NCBI GenBank assembly: GCA_949282255.1
Contig: CASDPA010000001.1
Location: 1-64,000 of the forward strand
DNA: 64,000 bases
Direction: 5' to 3'
DNA from: an uncultured Spirochaetales bacterium
GTDB taxonomy: Bacteria > Spirochaetota > Spirochaetia > Sphaerochaetales > Sphaerochaetaceae
Shown here: piece after piece, positions 62,432 to 64,000 of the stretch
Layout: each line of letters opens with the position of its first letter
Position numbering within the stretch: position 1 is the stretch's first letter
The notes under the pieces: generated by a model
Databases searched by the model: none
Told to the model about the DNA's origin: nothing
What the model saw: only the letters and a program-made list of their open reading frames with translations
Made by a program: the position numbers and the translations under genes

Positions 62432-63427
62432 TCAGAATGTGAAGCCCAGCTTCAAAACCACATCGTGAGTCATTTCACTGTTCTTCAAAATATCTTCCTT
62501 TGCGAAGGTATATTTGAATTTATACCCAAGACCGATATGGAATACCGATCCGATATATTTATCGAGGCTGAAAGAGGCGGCGGCATATGCATTGGCGGAA
62601 TAATCATTGAAAGTGAATAATACCGGGTGGTTCTGGGTCATGAACAAGGCCATTCCACCGCCAAGCGCAATATTGATGTCTGTCGATCCCAGCAGGAAGT
62701 CAAAGCCCAACATCGCATCGGCAGAATATCTCTTGCTGTAAGAATTCCACTTATACCATTCAAGACCAGGCTGAGGATTGATGAACATATCCAATAAATT
62801 TCCGCCTGCAGGTTCCAGATACATATTGACAGAAAGAAGCAGATCTAGACCAAAGACATTTCCAGAACTTGCAATATTTTCAAAATCGAGGTTGACGGCA
62901 GCAAGCAGATTGGCATCCGCCCGTCCTTCATAAGGTATGATTTCAGAACCGAGGCCGATGCCGAAATTGAAATCAAACGACCTTGAAACCTTTACTGGAT
63001 CGGCAAATTCCTCCGGCTCCACGACAACCGGCTCGGCAACTGCATCCTCCTGGATTTCCTCTTCATCAAAAAACAATTCCAATTCATCCTCATCGAGGAT
63101 TAATTCCAGCCCCTCATCATAAACAACGGAAGCGGAAGGAGCCATGAGATTATTGCTCTCAGGCTTGTACATAGCTTTACCTGATGGACTCCAGGATCTT
63201 CCACCATCCAAGGACAACTGCACATAAAGGACCGAATCATCCGGAACATCCAGGGTGACAGAGGTTATCGAGCCGTCCAGATAGGTCCATCTCCCGACCT
63301 CGGAATCCAATTGATAACGATATGTTGTCACATTTTCATATGGGCTGGTCCAATACCAGGTTGCAGCGTAAAGCCCGGTTGCGGCCCAAACAGGAATCAG
63401 CAGCACCAACAAGAACTTTCTTATCAT
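62432..63427 (-). CDS. Exported protein with acidic linker and C-terminal beta-barrel
   Basis: A 331-residue exported protein. Signal peptide MIRKFLLVLLIPVWAATGLYA; an N-terminal beta-domain (WYWTSPYENVTTYRYQLD, LYVQLSLDGGRSWSPSGKA) that resembles exported beta-sandwich repeats; a strongly acidic linker at about 108-140 (LDEDELELFFDEEE); then a barrel-like half with alternating strands ending in LKLGFTF. Likely in the outer membrane, with the acidic part in the periplasm. Family not recognised. Overlaps the next upstream gene by four bases. Confidence 0.65.
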   Translation of the reverse strand: MIRKFLLVLLIPVWAATGLYAATWYWTSPYENVTTYRYQLDSEVGRWTYLDGSITSVTLDVPDDSVLYVQLSLDGGRSWSPSGKAMYKPESNNLMAPSASVVYDEGLELILDEDELELFFDEEEIQEDAVAEPVVVEPEEFADPVKVSRSFDFNFGIGLGSEIIPYEGRADANLLAAVNLDFENIASSGNVFGLDLLLSVNMYLEPAGGNLLDMFINPQPGLEWYKWNSYSKRYSADAMLGFDFLLGSTDINIALGGGMALFMTQNHPVLFTFNDYSANAYAAASFSLDKYIGSVFHIGLGYKFKYTFAKEDILKNSEMTHDVVLKLGFTF

Positions 63428-63999
63428 AACTTCTCCTCTTCTTTCATCCTTGTAGGAATAAACCTTTTTGCAAATTTGCCTTTGGAATTACCTTTGACAT
63501 AGAAATAGCCGAAGGTGGAGAAGACCACAGCACCGACAAAAGAGACCGCCATATCCTTCATTGTATCTATCAATCCGATATCGAGGTATCCGCCCAAACC
63601 GAGATCAACACCGTTCACAACGACGCTGTCTATATCCTTTATGCTCACTACAGTATTAGTCATTGACTTGTCCAATGCAATAGTGTTTATGGTGTGTATG
63701 ACAAAATCCTTTTGCGTATCCATGCCGAAAAACATGTCCAGGGAAAATTCCAGGAATTCCCACATCACAGCAATGGTCATGGAAAAACAGAAGGCTACGA
63801 ACGAAAGATAGAAAGGAGAAAGACTGATGTTCTTCGAATTGCGGTTCAAAACCTCAACCAAAGAAAAGCCCACAGCGGCGGCAAGGAACCCGGTGATGAC
63901 ATGCAGTGCGGTATCCCAGTGTGTATACCTTTGATAATAGGCACTTATCTCGCCTAGTATCTCAGCTGAGAAAACAAAGATGAGTATGATGACCTCAAG
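63424..63999 (-). CDS. Membrane protein, C-terminal part (YjdF/DUF2238-like), cut by window end
   Basis: The reading frame is open to the window edge, so the start is outside; about 191 residues are visible. A first helix (VIILIFVFSAEILGE) leads to YTHWDTALHVITGFLAAAVGF, then FCFSMTIAVMWEFLEFSLDMFFGMDTQKDF, and IDTMKDMAVSFVGAVVFSTFGYF. The order His-Asp...Gly-Phe, Trp-Glu-x2-Glu, Gln-Lys-Asp and Asp-Thr-x2-Asp-Met recalls the YjdF (DUF2238) family of unknown function. A GTG at 63873 could only start a shortened form. Cotranscribed with the exported protein that follows. Confidence 0.6.
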   Translation of the reverse strand, partial: LEVIILIFVFSAEILGEISAYYQRYTHWDTALHVITGFLAAAVGFSLVEVLNRNSKNISLSPFYLSFVAFCFSMTIAVMWEFLEFSLDMFFGMDTQKDFVIHTINTIALDKSMTNTVVSIKDIDSVVVNGVDLGLGGYLDIGLIDTMKDMAVSFVGAVVFSTFGYFYVKGNSKGKFAKRFIPTRMKEEEKL

Positions 64000-64000
64000 C

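Noticed and set aside
1-64000. tRNA, rRNA genes and CRISPR arrays
   Set aside because: No cloverleaf with a GTTCGA-type T-loop, no rRNA-like sequence and no regularly spaced repeats were seen in the gaps. A covariance-model scan would be needed to exclude small RNAs.

Overview
The window looks like chromosome of a spirochaete, probably a host-associated, sugar-fermenting anaerobe of the Sphaerochaeta/Treponema group. This is inference. Solute-binding proteins carry signal peptides ending VFA followed by GG, QGG or MGAEE, a style common in that group. Lnt and two signal-peptide-bearing beta-rich proteins with terminal Phe fit a diderm envelope. The purine enzymes are of the type shared with Clostridia. 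No flagellar, rRNA or tRNA gene and no CRISPR array was seen.

Layout. (1) 1-2.3 kb: the N-terminal stub of a DpnII-type restriction enzyme, a ferritin-VIT iron exporter and an outer-membrane-type protein. (2) 2.4-13.5 kb: a compact purine operon, purE-C-F-M-N-O-(AICAR transformylase)-D-L, mostly joined by overlapping stop and start codons. IMP cyclohydrolase is a separate PurO-like protein rather than the N-terminal half of PurH. (3) 13.5-17.5 kb: an M81 (MlrC) hydrolase and a three-gene island of an HTH-DprA protein, a Rossmann/HAD-like protein and a phosphoribosyltransferase, the best candidate here for an undescribed, possibly defensive, system. (4) 17.7-19.9 kb: a CsoR-controlled metal ATPase whose operator fills the promoter spacer. 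(5) 20-28 kb: a long reverse-strand unit, PP2C phosphatase, TctCBA transporter, beta-lactamase-fold protein, phosphohexomutase, DeoR regulator and MgtC. (6) 28.1-33.7 kb: an ABC importer with a DUF3798 binding protein. (7) 33.9-40.5 kb: a glyoxalase-fold protein, a hydrolase, glycogen synthase, a MATE exporter, an oxidoreductase and an MFS carrier. (8) 40.7-47.6 kb: a YesM/YesN-type two-component pair facing a sugar ABC operon with two paralogous binding proteins and no ATPase. (9) 47.8-64 kb: a second MgtC, Lnt, FtsH, nitroreductase, GDPD, a zinc ribbon-DUF5685-DnaJ cluster, a split chromate transporter with LysR, an ilvA-HAD-TetR group, MetK and envelope or membrane proteins, the last cut by the window edge.

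Two regulatory themes recur. Several first genes have no Shine-Dalgarno sequence but a -10 box 6-8 bases before the start codon, predicting leaderless mRNAs. In all three binding-protein-dependent import operons a GC-rich hairpin follows the gene of the first binding protein, probably raising its dose over the membrane components. Coordinates were read by eye. No gap longer than 300 bases lacks a gene; the longest (401-682, 2253-2504, 52202-52466, 33700-33935) hold leaders or promoters, or nothing I recognise.
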